64,000 nt of DNA. Origin: Lewinellaceae bacterium (lineage in GTDB: Bacteria; Bacteroidota; Bacteroidia; Chitinophagales; Saprospiraceae). A program made the position numbers and the translations under genes. The stretch is taken from NCBI GenBank assembly GCA_020636005.1, contig JACJYR010000007.1:62001-126000 (forward strand), given 5' to 3'. Below, piece by piece: positions 1 to 9,543 of this stretch (position 1 is its first letter; every line of letters begins with the position of its first letter). The notes beneath the pieces are model-generated. The model saw only the letters and a program-made list of their open reading frames with translations. It was not told where the DNA came from and did not search any database.

Positions 1-128
1 AGCGGGGCTCCAAAGGCATCTATCCAGATGATATTGCCAGCATTTTTAATGGAAAATACACTAAATAGAAAAGTCAGGATGGTGAGGATGTCAGCCGTTG
101 TCCCAACGGAAGATTGAAGTTTGTTCAT
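1..128 (-). CDS. N-terminal fragment of an unidentified membrane or exported protein (runs off window)
   Basis: An open frame reads leftward from an ATG at 128 to the window edge without a stop (about 42 codons). The visible peptide starts MNKLQSSVGTTADILTILTF and contains one hydrophobic stretch near residues 13-28, so it may be a membrane protein. No family is recognisable. Its 5' end faces the cytochrome-like lipoprotein gene at 295, so 129-294 would be a divergent promoter region. Only the N-terminus is visible. Confidence 0.35.
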   Translation of the reverse strand, partial: MNKLQSSVGTTADILTILTFLFSVFSIKNAGNIIWIDAFGAP

Positions 129-294
129 AAGAAAAATAATTTGATGGAGGAGTACATCCAATTGATATAAAAAGTTCCCGTCTGCCCTGATTTCAACCGA
201 TGATTGACAAATAGAAATGCTGCTAAGGTTCTTAAAGGCATAAAATCTGTGATAGATAGCCTTTTATTTTATTGGTTTATCAAATAACAAATTC

Positions 295-1056
295 ATGTCC
301 CTGTTTAACAAATTCTTCTTTTCAATATCGTTGTTTTCCATTGCAACTTGGTGTTCAGTTTTCCTCTCCTGCACCAACGACTCCGCTCTCGGCGATGACG
401 GCACCGTGTTGCCGCCTGTGGACACCACCACCGTAGAACCTCCCGACACCATAGCGGGCATTGTTTGCAGCCCCGATACCATCCACTTCGAGTGGGAAGT
501 TTTGCCCATCCTGAAATCCTCCTGTGGCAGGAGGGACTGCCACGACGCCGGTGCTGCATCTTCCGGTGTAAAACTGGTCAATTACCAAACCGTCATGCTG
601 ACCGGCGGCATCAAGCCTTTCATGCCGGAAGAAACGAGGATTTACAAACAAATCACCCATGACGACGAGGAGGAACGGATGCCGCCACCGCCCTACGACC
701 GCCTCACGGAGCGGCAGGTGCAAATCATCGCCGCTTGGATAAACCAGGGTGCTCAAAACATCCGCTGCGACAGCTCGACCATCCCCTGCGATGCAGACAG
801 CGTCAGTTTTTCAGCAGACATTGTTCCCCTTGTCAAAGATGCCTGCTATGGCTGCCACAACCAATATGTACATGAAAGTGGTATCGAATTATTGACGTAC
901 GACGACCTCAAAACGGCGGCACTCAACGGCAGCCTCGTTGGTACGGTGGCGGGTGAAACAGGGTATGTACGGATGCCGTTTGGGAGCATCCCGTTGCCGG
1001 CATGTCATGTTGAAAAAATACGGGCTTGGGTAGAGAGAGGGGCGTTGGAGAATTGA
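295..1056 (+). CDS. Exported lipoprotein with two cytochrome c-like (planctomycete-type) domains
   Basis: A 253-residue protein with an N-terminal hydrophobic signal ending in a lipobox (VFLSC near residue 26), so it is probably a lipoprotein. It has two repeated modules of the planctomycete-type cytochrome c domain (PF07635-like). The first (about residues 66-157) has CGRRDCH, which is one residue longer between the cysteines than a standard heme motif, and then RMPPPP. The second (about 170-253) has a canonical CYGCH and then YVRMPFG. The methionines in the RMP motifs are plausible distal heme ligands. The role is probably periplasmic or surface electron transfer; the partner is not evident. 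The copper-radical-oxidase-like gene follows about 210 bp downstream. The first module may not bind heme in the usual way. Confidence 0.75.
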   Translation: MSLFNKFFFSISLFSIATWCSVFLSCTNDSALGDDGTVLPPVDTTTVEPPDTIAGIVCSPDTIHFEWEVLPILKSSCGRRDCHDAGAASSGVKLVNYQTVMLTGGIKPFMPEETRIYKQITHDDEEERMPPPPYDRLTERQVQIIAAWINQGAQNIRCDSSTIPCDADSVSFSADIVPLVKDACYGCHNQYVHESGIELLTYDDLKTAALNGSLVGTVAGETGYVRMPFGSIPLPACHVEKIRAWVERGALEN

Positions 1057-1269
1057 TGTTTTTACGGTAAAAATCAGAAAGGTGAGTGTTTTAAGCCAAT
1101 TTTTTAAGACGTAAAAAGATTGTAAAATACTGATAACCAAATTATTTGAGGTGCGTTCCAAGATATTTTTTTATAAAAATTCCAATAAAACCATAAAATT
1201 GTTCCTTTATTTCAGAAAGTAAGGAAGCATCTTCGCAGCCTGAATACCACCGTCAAAAAGTGCTTTACC

Positions 1270-3255
1270 ATGTCAAAATATACCTTGCCGCTCCTTCTTG
1301 TCTTCTTATCGAATTTTATTGCCAGGGGTCAAACCCTCACCGGCACCATCACCGACGAAACTGGGCAACCCGTCCCCAATGCCCGTATCACCCTTTTCAA
1401 TGCAGACACCACTTTGTTCCGGGAAGCCCGTACCGGTGCTGACGGGACGTATTGGATTGGGGGCCTGCCATCTGGCGGGCCGTACCTGTTTTTTGGTGCG
1501 GCAGCGCCGGGCATGGAGTATTTTGAAAATGCAACAACCGGCATTCTTGATACTACTGTTCACAATGCCATGTTGTTACCGGAAACCCACCCCGGCCAAT
1601 GGGACATCATCATGCAGTCCCCCGAACCGCTCGGCGGCACCGACCTCGGCATACTGATGCCCGATGGCAGCATTTATTACTGCCACAACACGAAAGACCC
1701 TTTCTTTTTTATCCCCGAAGAAAACGATACTACGGCGGCGCTGGGTCATACGCAGGTGCAGGGATGCGTAGCGCCCGCCCTGCTGGAAGACGGTAAAGTG
1801 CTTTTTGCGGGAGGCACCTTGCAGGAAATCTATGGCCCCGGCACCAACAAAATCAAAACTTTCGACCCCGCTACCGGGCAATGGCAGTGGCAACCCAATA
1901 TGCTCGATTACCGCTGGTACCCTTCCCTGGCGCCGCTGTACGACGGCAAGGCAATTATCGTGGGCGGTGGCGGGTTGAACAACCCCATCCGGGTAAAGAC
2001 CTCCGAAGTGTACGACCCGGAGACGGGAACGACGGTGGCAGCCGACACCGTGCATTTTGGCAATGAAGTATCGCCCATACTGCCACTTTACAATGGTAAA
2101 ATCCTGATGACGCACCGCCCGCCGCAATTGTTTGACCCGGAAACCAGGCAATGGGAACTGGCTGCTGATTTCGTGCAGGGCAACCGCCTGCCCAACGGCG
2201 ACCACAGCGACCACGAACTGGTGCACCTGCCCGACGGCAAGGTGTTGGCCGTAGGCTACAAATCCTTCACCCCGGGACAGCCAGGAGTCATGCTGGAAAT
2301 GTACGACCCCAATGCTGACGAGTGGTCGCTGCGCTCCAACTTCGCCCCGACCCGTTCGAGGGCAAAAGCAGTGCTGCTCCCCGACAAAAAAGTGTTGGTG
2401 ATGGGCGGCCAAAAGGAAGACGCCGCCGACCCGACGCCCGTCAACAACTGGGGCTACATGAACCTGACCGACCAGTACGACCCCATATCCGATAACTGGA
2501 GGAGGTTGCAACAAATGAACATCAAACGGGAGTACCATGCCATCACCATGGTCGTGCCCGATGGACGTATCATTGCGGTGGGCGGCGAGGGTGCGCCCGG
2601 CAACGAGCCGCCGCAAAGTACCATCGAGGCATTTTCGCCGCCCTACCTGTTCCGGGGCATACGACCGGAAATCAGCAATTTGAACAAAACCGTTTTTAAA
2701 AGGGGCGAATCCATTTCGTTCGACGTGGCAAAAACCAATGCGCTCACCAGCGTGATTCTCATGTCCAATGCCGTGCTGACACATTTTATGAACTCCGGGA
2801 ACAACCGTTTCCTCGAACTCGATTTTACCCAAACCGGCAACGCCGTGAACGCAGCCCTGCCCACCGATAGCCTGCACCTAATGCCGGGCTGGTACATGCT
2901 GTTTGGCATGGTGGACGACATCCCCTCGGTGGGGAAGATGATTAAAATCGAAAAAGGACTGGCACCGGTCAGTGGCATCGTACAACCAAACATGGAATCG
3001 TTTTCTGCCACCGTTTTCCCGAACCCGGCGGGCAGGCAGTTTTTTATCAAAATTCAAAACCCGGCAGGTTATAAATTTTTCAGGATAGAATTGTTCAGCC
3101 AGTCCGGGCAGGTGGTTTTTGAGGATTTAATTGAAAATCCGGGGCTGCATTTCGAAAAAGGAATATGGCTTCCCGAGGGATTGCCCGCCGGTGTTTACAA
3201 TTTGAAAATTACGAATGAAAAAACAAGCGTAGCCCGGAAAATAAGCCTTCAATGA
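1270..3255 (+). CDS. Secreted galactose/glyoxal oxidase-like copper radical oxidase with type IX sorting domain
   Basis: A 661-residue protein: signal peptide (1-20), carboxypeptidase-regulatory-like beta domain (about 22-105), Kelch-propeller core, DUF1929-like C-terminal domain (about 460-562, with MPGWYMLF), then a type IX secretion sorting domain (about 575-661, FPNPAG to the end). Residues that match the galactose oxidase active site are present: Cys166 in QGCVAPALLEDGKV and Tyr217 in RWYPSL (the Cys-Tyr cofactor pair), Tyr422-His423 in REYHA, and His505 in LTH. This supports a mononuclear copper radical enzyme that oxidises an alcohol or aldehyde to produce H2O2; the substrate is unknown. 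Its copper need fits the copper-handling genes nearby. The ATG at 1270 gives a clean signal peptide. Confidence 0.85.
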   Translation: MSKYTLPLLLVFLSNFIARGQTLTGTITDETGQPVPNARITLFNADTTLFREARTGADGTYWIGGLPSGGPYLFFGAAAPGMEYFENATTGILDTTVHNAMLLPETHPGQWDIIMQSPEPLGGTDLGILMPDGSIYYCHNTKDPFFFIPEENDTTAALGHTQVQGCVAPALLEDGKVLFAGGTLQEIYGPGTNKIKTFDPATGQWQWQPNMLDYRWYPSLAPLYDGKAIIVGGGGLNNPIRVKTSEVYDPETGTTVAADTVHFGNEVSPILPLYNGKILMTHRPPQLFDPETRQWELAADFVQGNRLPNGDHSDHELVHLPDGKVLAVGYKSFTPGQPGVMLEMYDPNADEWSLRSNFAPTRSRAKAVLLPDKKVLVMGGQKEDAADPTPVNNWGYMNLTDQYDPISDNWRRLQQMNIKREYHAITMVVPDGRIIAVGGEGAPGNEPPQSTIEAFSPPYLFRGIRPEISNLNKTVFKRGESISFDVAKTNALTSVILMSNAVLTHFMNSGNNRFLELDFTQTGNAVNAALPTDSLHLMPGWYMLFGMVDDIPSVGKMIKIEKGLAPVSGIVQPNMESFSATVFPNPAGRQFFIKIQNPAGYKFFRIELFSQSGQVVFEDLIENPGLHFEKGIWLPEGLPAGVYNLKITNEKTSVARKISLQ

Positions 3256-3287
3256 TAGCCCAGGCAACTTTTCCCAAACCTTTCCGT

Positions 3288-3295
3288 TACCTTTG
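3288..3295 (+). promoter_or_regulatory. Bacteroidota -7 promoter element (TAnnTTTG)
   Basis: TACCTTTG matches the Bacteroidota sigma-A -7 consensus and lies only 4 nt before the ATG at 3300, so the transcript probably has almost no leader. The same TAnnTTTGCC pattern precedes the small genes at 19929 and 46464. Confidence 0.6.
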
Positions 3296-3299
3296 CCAC

Positions 3300-3638
3300 A
3301 TGAAATGGTTCATCTCCATATACGCTGCCTACATACTCGTCCTCGGATGCCTCCCCTGCACCGACATGGGGCATGAACATAGTATCCAAACCGGAGAAGA
3401 ATTTGCCATTTCATTTCCCGCCGAACAGCCCGGCGACCATTCCGATTGCGGCGACTGGTGTTCGCCTTTTTGCCAATGTACATGCTGCCATTGTGCAACA
3501 TCAGTAACCAAGCTGCTGGCGTTGCAGATGACAACCCCCACCGCCGAACACCGCCAACTATCCTTCACCTATCAAGCTCCTTTTTCCACCACTTACCGTT
3601 CTGCGCTGTTCCGTCCTCCGATAGCCTTTTTGGGTTAG
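3300..3638 (+). CDS. Small Cys/His-rich exported protein (DUF6660-like) of the RND module
   Basis: A 112-residue protein with an N-terminal hydrophobic signal (MKWFISIYAAYILVLGCLPC), a His/Asp-rich segment, and the cysteine cluster CSPFCQCTCCHC (about residues 57-68). I recall such proteins as DUF6660, typically found just upstream of CzcA in Bacteroidota; the family name is from memory. A periplasmic metal-binding or sensing role is inferred from the Cys/His content. The ATG at 3300 is preferred to an upstream in-frame start at 3252 because the promoter element at 3288 lies between them and because it gives a proper signal sequence. The CzcA-TolC gene follows 92 bp later. A paralogue with the same cluster is at 19929. 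Confidence 0.7.
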   Translation: MKWFISIYAAYILVLGCLPCTDMGHEHSIQTGEEFAISFPAEQPGDHSDCGDWCSPFCQCTCCHCATSVTKLLALQMTTPTAEHRQLSFTYQAPFSTTYRSALFRPPIAFLG

Positions 3639-3730
3639 AGTTTTCCCTTGCCAACCAGCAGGGCAACCGGCATTTGGCGTAAGCCATCTGACTGGGTATT
3701 TTATTTTTTCATTTCATCAACCCAAATCCT

Positions 3731-6700
3731 ATGTTGGACAAAATCATTCATTTTTCCATTCACAATAAACTCGTCGTCGGGCTGTTTACGCTTGCCCTTG
3801 CCATCTGGGGCACCGTCTCTTTTCTAAACTTGCCCCTCGACGCCGTGCCCGACATCACCAACAACCAGGTGCAAATCATCAGCCAAGCGCCCACGCTTGG
3901 AGCGCAGGAAGTCGAAGCCTTCATCACCGCCCCTATCGAGCGGGCGCTGGCGAACATCCCCGACGTGACCGAGCGCCGCAGCATCAGCCGCTCCGGGCTG
4001 TCGGTCATCACCATCGTTTTTCACGACGGCAAGGACATCTACTGGGCAAGGCAGCAGGTCGGCGAGCGCCTGAAAGAAGCCGAAAACGAAATCCCGAAGG
4101 GCTTGGCGGAACCCATGCTTGCGCCCATCACCACTGGCTTGGGCGAGATTTACCACTACACCCTGCACACAAAGCCCGGTTTCGAGGACAAATACACCGC
4201 CACCGACCTGCGTACCTTTCAGGACTGGATTGTGAAGCGCCAGCTTGAAGGTACGCCCGGCGTGGCGGAAGTGAGCGGCTGGGGCGGCTACGTCAAGCAG
4301 TACGAAATCGCCGTTGACCCAGACAAGCTCAACGCCCTCGACCTGACGATGAACGACGTGTTCGACGCACTCGAAAACAACAACGAGAACACCGGCGGCT
4401 CCTACATCGAGAAGGGAAGCAACCTTTATTTCATCCGGGGCATCGGCTTGGTAAAGACATTGCAGGACATCGAAAAAATCGTCGTCACCGTCCGCAACGG
4501 CATCCCCATCCTCGTTCGTAACGTGGGCACGGTGCAGTTCGGCAGCGTCAACCGCCTCGGCGCTGTCACCCGCAATGGCGAGGGCGAAACGGTGGCGGGC
4601 ATCACGCTGATGCTCAAAGGCGCAGATTTCAACCAGGTCATCGCCAGGGTTAAAGAAAAGGTTGAATCCATTCAAAAATCGCTGCCCGAAGGAGTGGTCA
4701 TCGAGCCGTTCATTGACCGCACGGAACTTGTGGGGCGCACCATCGGCACGGTGGAAAAAAACTTGCTCGAAGGCGGCTTGATTGTCGTGTTCGTGCTGGT
4801 GCTGCTGCTCGGCAACTTGCGAGCGGGCCTGGTCGTGGCATCAGTCATCCCACTGGCGATGCTGTTCGCCTTCGGCATGATGCGGCTGTTCGGCGTGTCG
4901 GGCAACCTCATGTCACTCGGCGCCATTGACTTCGGTTTGCTGGTGGACGCAGCGGTCATCATCGTGGAAGCTATCGTTTACCGCATCACTGGCAGCAGCC
5001 TGTTCCCCGGCGGCACACGGCTGACGCAGCGGCAAATGGACGAGCAGGTTTACACCGCCGCTTCCAAAATCCGAAACAGCGCCGCCTTCGGAGAAATCAT
5101 TATCCTCATCGTCTATCTGCCGATTTTGGCGCTGGTGGGCATCGAGGGCAAGATGTTTCGCCCCATGGCGATGACGGTCGGCTTCGCCATTTTAGGTGCT
5201 TTCCTGCTATCGCTGACCTGGGTGCCCATGGCGTCCGCCCTGTTTTTGAGCAAAAAAACCGAGCACAAAGCCAACATCAGTGACCACATCATGGCGTTTT
5301 TTCACAAACTCTACTCCCCGGCGCTGGAAGGCGTTTTGCGTTGGAAAAAGCTTACCGCCTCCATCGCCGTTGTGTTGTTTGCGCTGGCGTTGTGGGGCTT
5401 TTCCCGCATGGGAGGCGAGTTCATTCCTACGCTCGAAGAAGGTGACCTGACTGTGGAATTTTCCATGATGCAGGGCACTTCGCTGACGCAGATGATGGAA
5501 AGCACCACTAAGGCGGAAGAAATTTTGATGAAAAATTTCCCGGAGGTCAAACAGGTCGTCAGCCGTATCGGCAGCGCCGAAATCCCTACCGACCCTATGC
5601 CGGTGGAGCGGGGTGACATCATGGTGTCCATGAAGCCGAAGGACACCTGGCGGGAGGAAGTCTGCGACCGGGAAGAAATGCAGGAAGCCATGGAGAAAGC
5701 ACTTTCTGCCCTGCCTGGGGTGAGCATCGAAATGACGCAGCCAATGCAGATGCGCTTCAACGAACTGATGACCGGCATCAAGCAGGACGTTGCCGTCAAA
5801 ATCTTCGGCGATGACCTCGACGTGCTGGCAGACGAAGCCGCAAGGGTTGCAAAACTAATCGCACCAGTCCGGGGGGTCAGTGAGCCTATTGTGGAACGTG
5901 TGAAAGGCCTGCCGCAAATCCAGGTCACCTACGACCGTGACAAACTGGCACAGTTCGGGCTGGACGTCGCAGAGGCGAACCGCATCCTCACCACCGCCTA
6001 TGCAGGCAGCAAGGCGGGCGTGGTGTTCGAGGGTGAAAAACGCTTCGACATGGTGGTGCGCCTGGAGCGCAGCCTGCGGCAGGACATTTCCAACCTGGAA
6101 AACCTGTACGTCTCCACCCCCGGTGGCGGCAGGGTGCCGCTCAACCAAATCGCCACCATCGAGTACAAAGATGCCCCGGCGCAGGTGAGTCGGGAAAACG
6201 CACAGCGCCGCATCGTCGTCGGCTTCAACGTGCGTGGCAGGGACGTGGAAAGCACCGTAGAGGAAATCGAAAGCATTTTGCAGGAAAACCTCAAATTGCC
6301 GACGGGCTACCACTACACCTTCGGGGGGCAGTTCCAAAACCTGCGGGAAGCCAAAGCCCGCCTTTCGATTGCCGTGCCACTGGCGATGGCACTTATTTTT
6401 GTCTTGCTGTTTTTCACCTTTCACTCTGTCGGCCAGGCTGTGCTGATTTTTACTGCCGTGCCGCTTTCCGCCATAGGCGGCGTAGCAGCGCTGATGTTGC
6501 GGGGAATGCCGTTTAGCATCTCGGCGGGAGTTGGTTTCATTGCCCTCTTCGGAGTGGCAGTGCTCAACGGTATCGTTCTTATCGGCTATTTCAATCAACT
6601 CAAGGCTGAAGGCGTCGCCGACTTGCATGAACGTATCCGGCGGGGAACTTACGTTCGCCTGCGCCCGGTCATCATGACGGCGGCGGTGGCATCGCTCGGC

Positions 6701-8086
6701 TTCCTCCCCATGGCACTCTCCACCGGCGACGGGGCGGAGGTGCAGCGACCCTTGGCAACGGTGGTCATCGGTGGGCTGATTTCGGCAACCCTGCTCACCT
6801 TGCTGGTACTGCCGATACTGTACATCTGGTTTGAAAAATGGTTTGGGAAAAAAATATCACCGCCAGTGGGCGGGGCTGCCCTGCTCGTGCTGGCGGTTTT
6901 GTTTTTGCCCAAAAACACAATGGCACAAACTCCGCTGACATTGGACGCCGCCATTTCACAGGCCAAAGCCAACAACCCGCAAATACGGGCAGGCACCTAC
7001 CAAATACAGGCCAAGCAAACCTTGCGGCAGGCGGCCTACGTCGTGCCAAAAACGAGTTTTGACCTGGAATTTGGGCAATACAATTCCAACCTGTTCGACC
7101 AGAGCATCGGCATCCGGCAGGAAATCCCCAACCCCCGCAACAAAAAAGCGGGGCTTGCCTTTGCCGACGCCAACATCCGCAGCGCCGAACTTTTCCTGGC
7201 GGTGTCGGAAAACGAACTCGTGTTCGAGGTGCGTTCGGCATGGTACGAACTGGCATACCTGCTGGAAAAACAGCGCCTGCTCGAAAGCCAGGACAGCCTA
7301 TTGGCGGACTTTGTGCGGGCGGCGGAAGTGCGCCTGCGGACGGGCGAGACCAATAGTCTCGAAAGGGCCACTGCCGTCAGTCAATCCGGCGAAGTGCGCA
7401 ACCAACTGGCGCAGGTGCGGGCGGATATCCAGATTGCCCAAATCCGCCTGCAAACATTGCTCGCTGCCGCCGAGCCGGTCGGAATTCCTGCGGAAACACG
7501 CCTGGAAAAGCGGCCACTGCAACTCACGGGCGATGTTTCCGGCAATCCGGCGCTGGCGTATTTCCAACAGCAAATCGCCATCAGCGAGGCAAACATGGCG
7601 GTCGAAAAAGCACGGCGGGCACCCGATTTCAGCATTGGCTACCTCAACCAATCGTTGATTACTTCGGGAAAAAATGCCGACCCAAGTTACTCCTACGCCG
7701 ACCGTTTTCATGTTGTGCAGGCTGGCATTTCCATTCCAATTTTCGCCAAGGCACAGAAAGCCCGCACCGAAGCGGCACAACTCGAAATGCAGGTGGCACA
7801 GGCCAGCGCCGAATACCAGTCCTTGCAATTGGAGGGGCAGTACCGGCAGGCTTTGCAGGAATACGAAAAGCAGCGGACGGCACTCGATTACTTTGAGCAA
7901 ACAGCCTTGCCCACTGCTGACCTGCTGCTGAACAATGCGCAGAAAGCCTTCCGGGCGGGCGACGTGGGCTACCTCGAATACGTGCAGGCCCTTACCCGTG
8001 CCAACGACATCCGGCTCGGCTACCTCGAAACCCTCAACGGGTACAACGGGGCGGTCATTGCCATGGAATGGCTGACCGGGAAGTGA
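3731..8086 (+). CDS. czcA: CzcA-type heavy-metal RND pump fused to a TolC-like outer-membrane factor
   Basis: A 1451-residue protein, about 400 residues longer than ordinary CzcA. Residues 1 to about 1035 are a full HME-RND transporter with twelve expected membrane segments and the TM4 motif D400-x5-D406-x6-E413 (IDFGLLVDAAVIIVEA), the pattern of divalent-cation (Zn/Co/Cd/Ni) pumps. Residues about 1045-1065 are hydrophobic and end in MAQ, like an internal signal peptide. From about 1065 to the end there is a TolC/CzcC-type efflux domain (LTLDAAISQAKANNPQ, later coiled-coil repeats). One gene therefore encodes both the inner-membrane pump and the outer-membrane channel. How the TolC part is released or crosses the periplasm is unknown. 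The adaptor gene follows 44 bp downstream, completing the tripartite system. Confidence 0.93.
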   Translation: MLDKIIHFSIHNKLVVGLFTLALAIWGTVSFLNLPLDAVPDITNNQVQIISQAPTLGAQEVEAFITAPIERALANIPDVTERRSISRSGLSVITIVFHDGKDIYWARQQVGERLKEAENEIPKGLAEPMLAPITTGLGEIYHYTLHTKPGFEDKYTATDLRTFQDWIVKRQLEGTPGVAEVSGWGGYVKQYEIAVDPDKLNALDLTMNDVFDALENNNENTGGSYIEKGSNLYFIRGIGLVKTLQDIEKIVVTVRNGIPILVRNVGTVQFGSVNRLGAVTRNGEGETVAGITLMLKGADFNQVIARVKEKVESIQKSLPEGVVIEPFIDRTELVGRTIGTVEKNLLEGGLIVVFVLVLLLGNLRAGLVVASVIPLAMLFAFGMMRLFGVSGNLMSLGAIDFGLLVDAAVIIVEAIVYRITGSSLFPGGTRLTQRQMDEQVYTAASKIRNSAAFGEIIILIVYLPILALVGIEGKMFRPMAMTVGFAILGAFLLSLTWVPMASALFLSKKTEHKANISDHIMAFFHKLYSPALEGVLRWKKLTASIAVVLFALALWGFSRMGGEFIPTLEEGDLTVEFSMMQGTSLTQMMESTTKAEEILMKNFPEVKQVVSRIGSAEIPTDPMPVERGDIMVSMKPKDTWREEVCDREEMQEAMEKALSALPGVSIEMTQPMQMRFNELMTGIKQDVAVKIFGDDLDVLADEAARVAKLIAPVRGVSEPIVERVKGLPQIQVTYDRDKLAQFGLDVAEANRILTTAYAGSKAGVVFEGEKRFDMVVRLERSLRQDISNLENLYVSTPGGGRVPLNQIATIEYKDAPAQVSRENAQRRIVVGFNVRGRDVESTVEEIESILQENLKLPTGYHYTFGGQFQNLREAKARLSIAVPLAMALIFVLLFFTFHSVGQAVLIFTAVPLSAIGGVAALMLRGMPFSISAGVGFIALFGVAVLNGIVLIGYFNQLKAEGVADLHERIRRGTYVRLRPVIMTAAVASLGFLPMALSTGDGAEVQRPLATVVIGGLISATLLTLLVLPILYIWFEKWFGKKISPPVGGAALLVLAVLFLPKNTMAQTPLTLDAAISQAKANNPQIRAGTYQIQAKQTLRQAAYVVPKTSFDLEFGQYNSNLFDQSIGIRQEIPNPRNKKAGLAFADANIRSAELFLAVSENELVFEVRSAWYELAYLLEKQRLLESQDSLLADFVRAAEVRLRTGETNSLERATAVSQSGEVRNQLAQVRADIQIAQIRLQTLLAAAEPVGIPAETRLEKRPLQLTGDVSGNPALAYFQQQIAISEANMAVEKARRAPDFSIGYLNQSLITSGKNADPSYSYADRFHVVQAGISIPIFAKAQKARTEAAQLEMQVAQASAEYQSLQLEGQYRQALQEYEKQRTALDYFEQTALPTADLLLNNAQKAFRAGDVGYLEYVQALTRANDIRLGYLETLNGYNGAVIAMEWLTGK

Positions 8087-8130
8087 TTTTTTATTTTCAA
8101 ACCAATCCTTTTTTAAAAAAAAATACGACA

Positions 8131-9429
8131 ATGAAATTTTTGCAAAATATCATCCTCGCTGCGACGGTCGGCAGCTTCATTTTTCTGACCGCCTGCAACA
8201 GCAGTGAAGCGAACGACCCTGCCAAAGAGGGTGAAGCCGCTGAAGCTCATGTGCATGGGGTGGACGAAGCAATGGTAGTGGCGCTCACCGCCGACCAGTA
8301 CAAAAACGCTGGCATCGAGACCGGCAAGGTGGAAACCCGCCCCTTAACCGGCACGGTGAAAGTGAACGGTGTACTCGACCTGCCGCCGCAAAACCTGTTC
8401 AGCATCAGCGCTCCGACAGCTGGGTTTTTGAAAAAATCGGACTTACTGCAAGGCAGCCGGGTGCGGAAAGGGCAAGTAATCGCCGTGCTGTACAACCCGG
8501 AATTTATTGTTGAGCAGCGGGAATACCTCGAAGCCAGGCAGGAACTTGCCGCTGTCCGGAGCCAACTCGAATATGCAGAGGCGGAGTACCGCCGACAGGA
8601 AGAACTGGCAAGGGAAAACGTGAACGCCGGGAAAACCCTGCAAGCCGCCAAAGCCGAGTTTTACTCCTTGAAGGCCAAAATAGGAGGGTTGGAAGCCAAA
8701 ACCGGCGGGCAGCGAGCACGCTTCAAACTGCTCGGAATCAATGCCGACCGTCTTTCCGCCGATAATTTTCAAAGCGAAATCAATCTCTACTCGCCCGCCA
8801 ACGGCTACGTCACGGAGGTCAATGTGAACGTCGGCAAATACGTCGGCAACACCGAAGTGCTGTTTAAAATAGCCGACACCGAGCATATCCACGCCGAACT
8901 GACGGTGTTTGAAAAAGACATTCCCAAGTTGAAAATAGGGCAGACCGTGCGCTTCACGTTGGCGAACGAGACGAAAGAGCGCCTCGCCAAGATTTATCTT
9001 TTCGGGCGGGAAATCAGCGCCGACCGCAGCATCCAGGTGCATTGCCACCTTCTCCGGGAGGATAAGGATTTGCTGCCGGGCATGTATTTCAAGGCAGTAG
9101 TCGAGACGGGCGCAACACCCGTACACGCCCTGCCGGAAGCCGCCATCGTGAGCAGTGAGGGCAAGAATTACATTTTCGTCGTCACAACTGCCGCCGAAGC
9201 GGAAGCTCCCCAGCACGAAGAAGGCGGAAAAGAAGCAGAAGAACAGGAGCACGAACCCCAAGCCGAGCACCATTTCCGAATGGTCGAGGTGAAACGGGGG
9301 GTGACGGACGGGGCTTTTGTGGAAGTGGGCTTGCCGGAAGATTTCGATGTCGCCAATAGCCTGGTGGTGACAGACGGGGCTTTTTACCTGCTGTCGGCAG
9401 CGAAATCGGGTGGGGAAGAAGATGAGTGA
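8131..9429 (+). CDS. czcB: CzcB-type periplasmic adaptor lipoprotein (membrane fusion protein)
   Basis: A 432-residue HlyD/CzcB-family adaptor that bridges the RND pump and the outer-membrane channel. The N-terminus has a signal with lipobox FLTAC (about residues 19-23), then an acidic His-containing stretch (HVHGVDE). Central regions show the split lipoyl/coiled-coil layout (SAPTAGFLKKSDLLQGSRVRKG, then a long helical hairpin, then YSPANGYVTEVNVNVGKYV) and the beta-barrel region. A His/Glu-rich insertion (HEEGGKEAEEQEHEPQAEHH) near residues 372-395 probably binds metal. The ATG at 8131 is chosen over an overlapping upstream start because it begins the signal peptide. It sits 44 bp after the CzcA-TolC gene and is surely co-transcribed. 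Confidence 0.9.
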   Translation: MKFLQNIILAATVGSFIFLTACNSSEANDPAKEGEAAEAHVHGVDEAMVVALTADQYKNAGIETGKVETRPLTGTVKVNGVLDLPPQNLFSISAPTAGFLKKSDLLQGSRVRKGQVIAVLYNPEFIVEQREYLEARQELAAVRSQLEYAEAEYRRQEELARENVNAGKTLQAAKAEFYSLKAKIGGLEAKTGGQRARFKLLGINADRLSADNFQSEINLYSPANGYVTEVNVNVGKYVGNTEVLFKIADTEHIHAELTVFEKDIPKLKIGQTVRFTLANETKERLAKIYLFGREISADRSIQVHCHLLREDKDLLPGMYFKAVVETGATPVHALPEAAIVSSEGKNYIFVVTTAAEAEAPQHEEGGKEAEEQEHEPQAEHHFRMVEVKRGVTDGAFVEVGLPEDFDVANSLVVTDGAFYLLSAAKSGGEEDE

Positions 9430-9483
9430 CCAGCGCATTAAGCAACATTTGTTAGAAATTCTATTTGGCAATATTTTAATGGC

Positions 9484-9520
9484 GGGACGATGCCTTCTCC
9501 ATCGGGAAAGGCGGCGTCCC
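9484..9520. repeat. Hairpin upstream of the first deiminase gene
   Basis: GGGACG at 9484 pairs with CGTCCC at 9515-9520, and TGCCTT pairs largely with AAGGCG inside it. The stem-loop sits 24 nt before the ATG at 9544. A related GC-rich stem-loop with CATCGG/CATCCGG in its loop lies at 27263-27299 before the paralogous deiminase gene. It could terminate the adaptor transcript or act in the 5' leader. Confidence 0.5.
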
Positions 9521-9543
9521 TGCCCCATTTAAATTTTCTTTCC

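Noticed and set aside
1576..2877. 433-codon leftward frame
   Set aside because: It lies wholly opposite the galactose-oxidase-like gene, whose conserved catalytic residues and type IX domain establish the rightward strand as coding.
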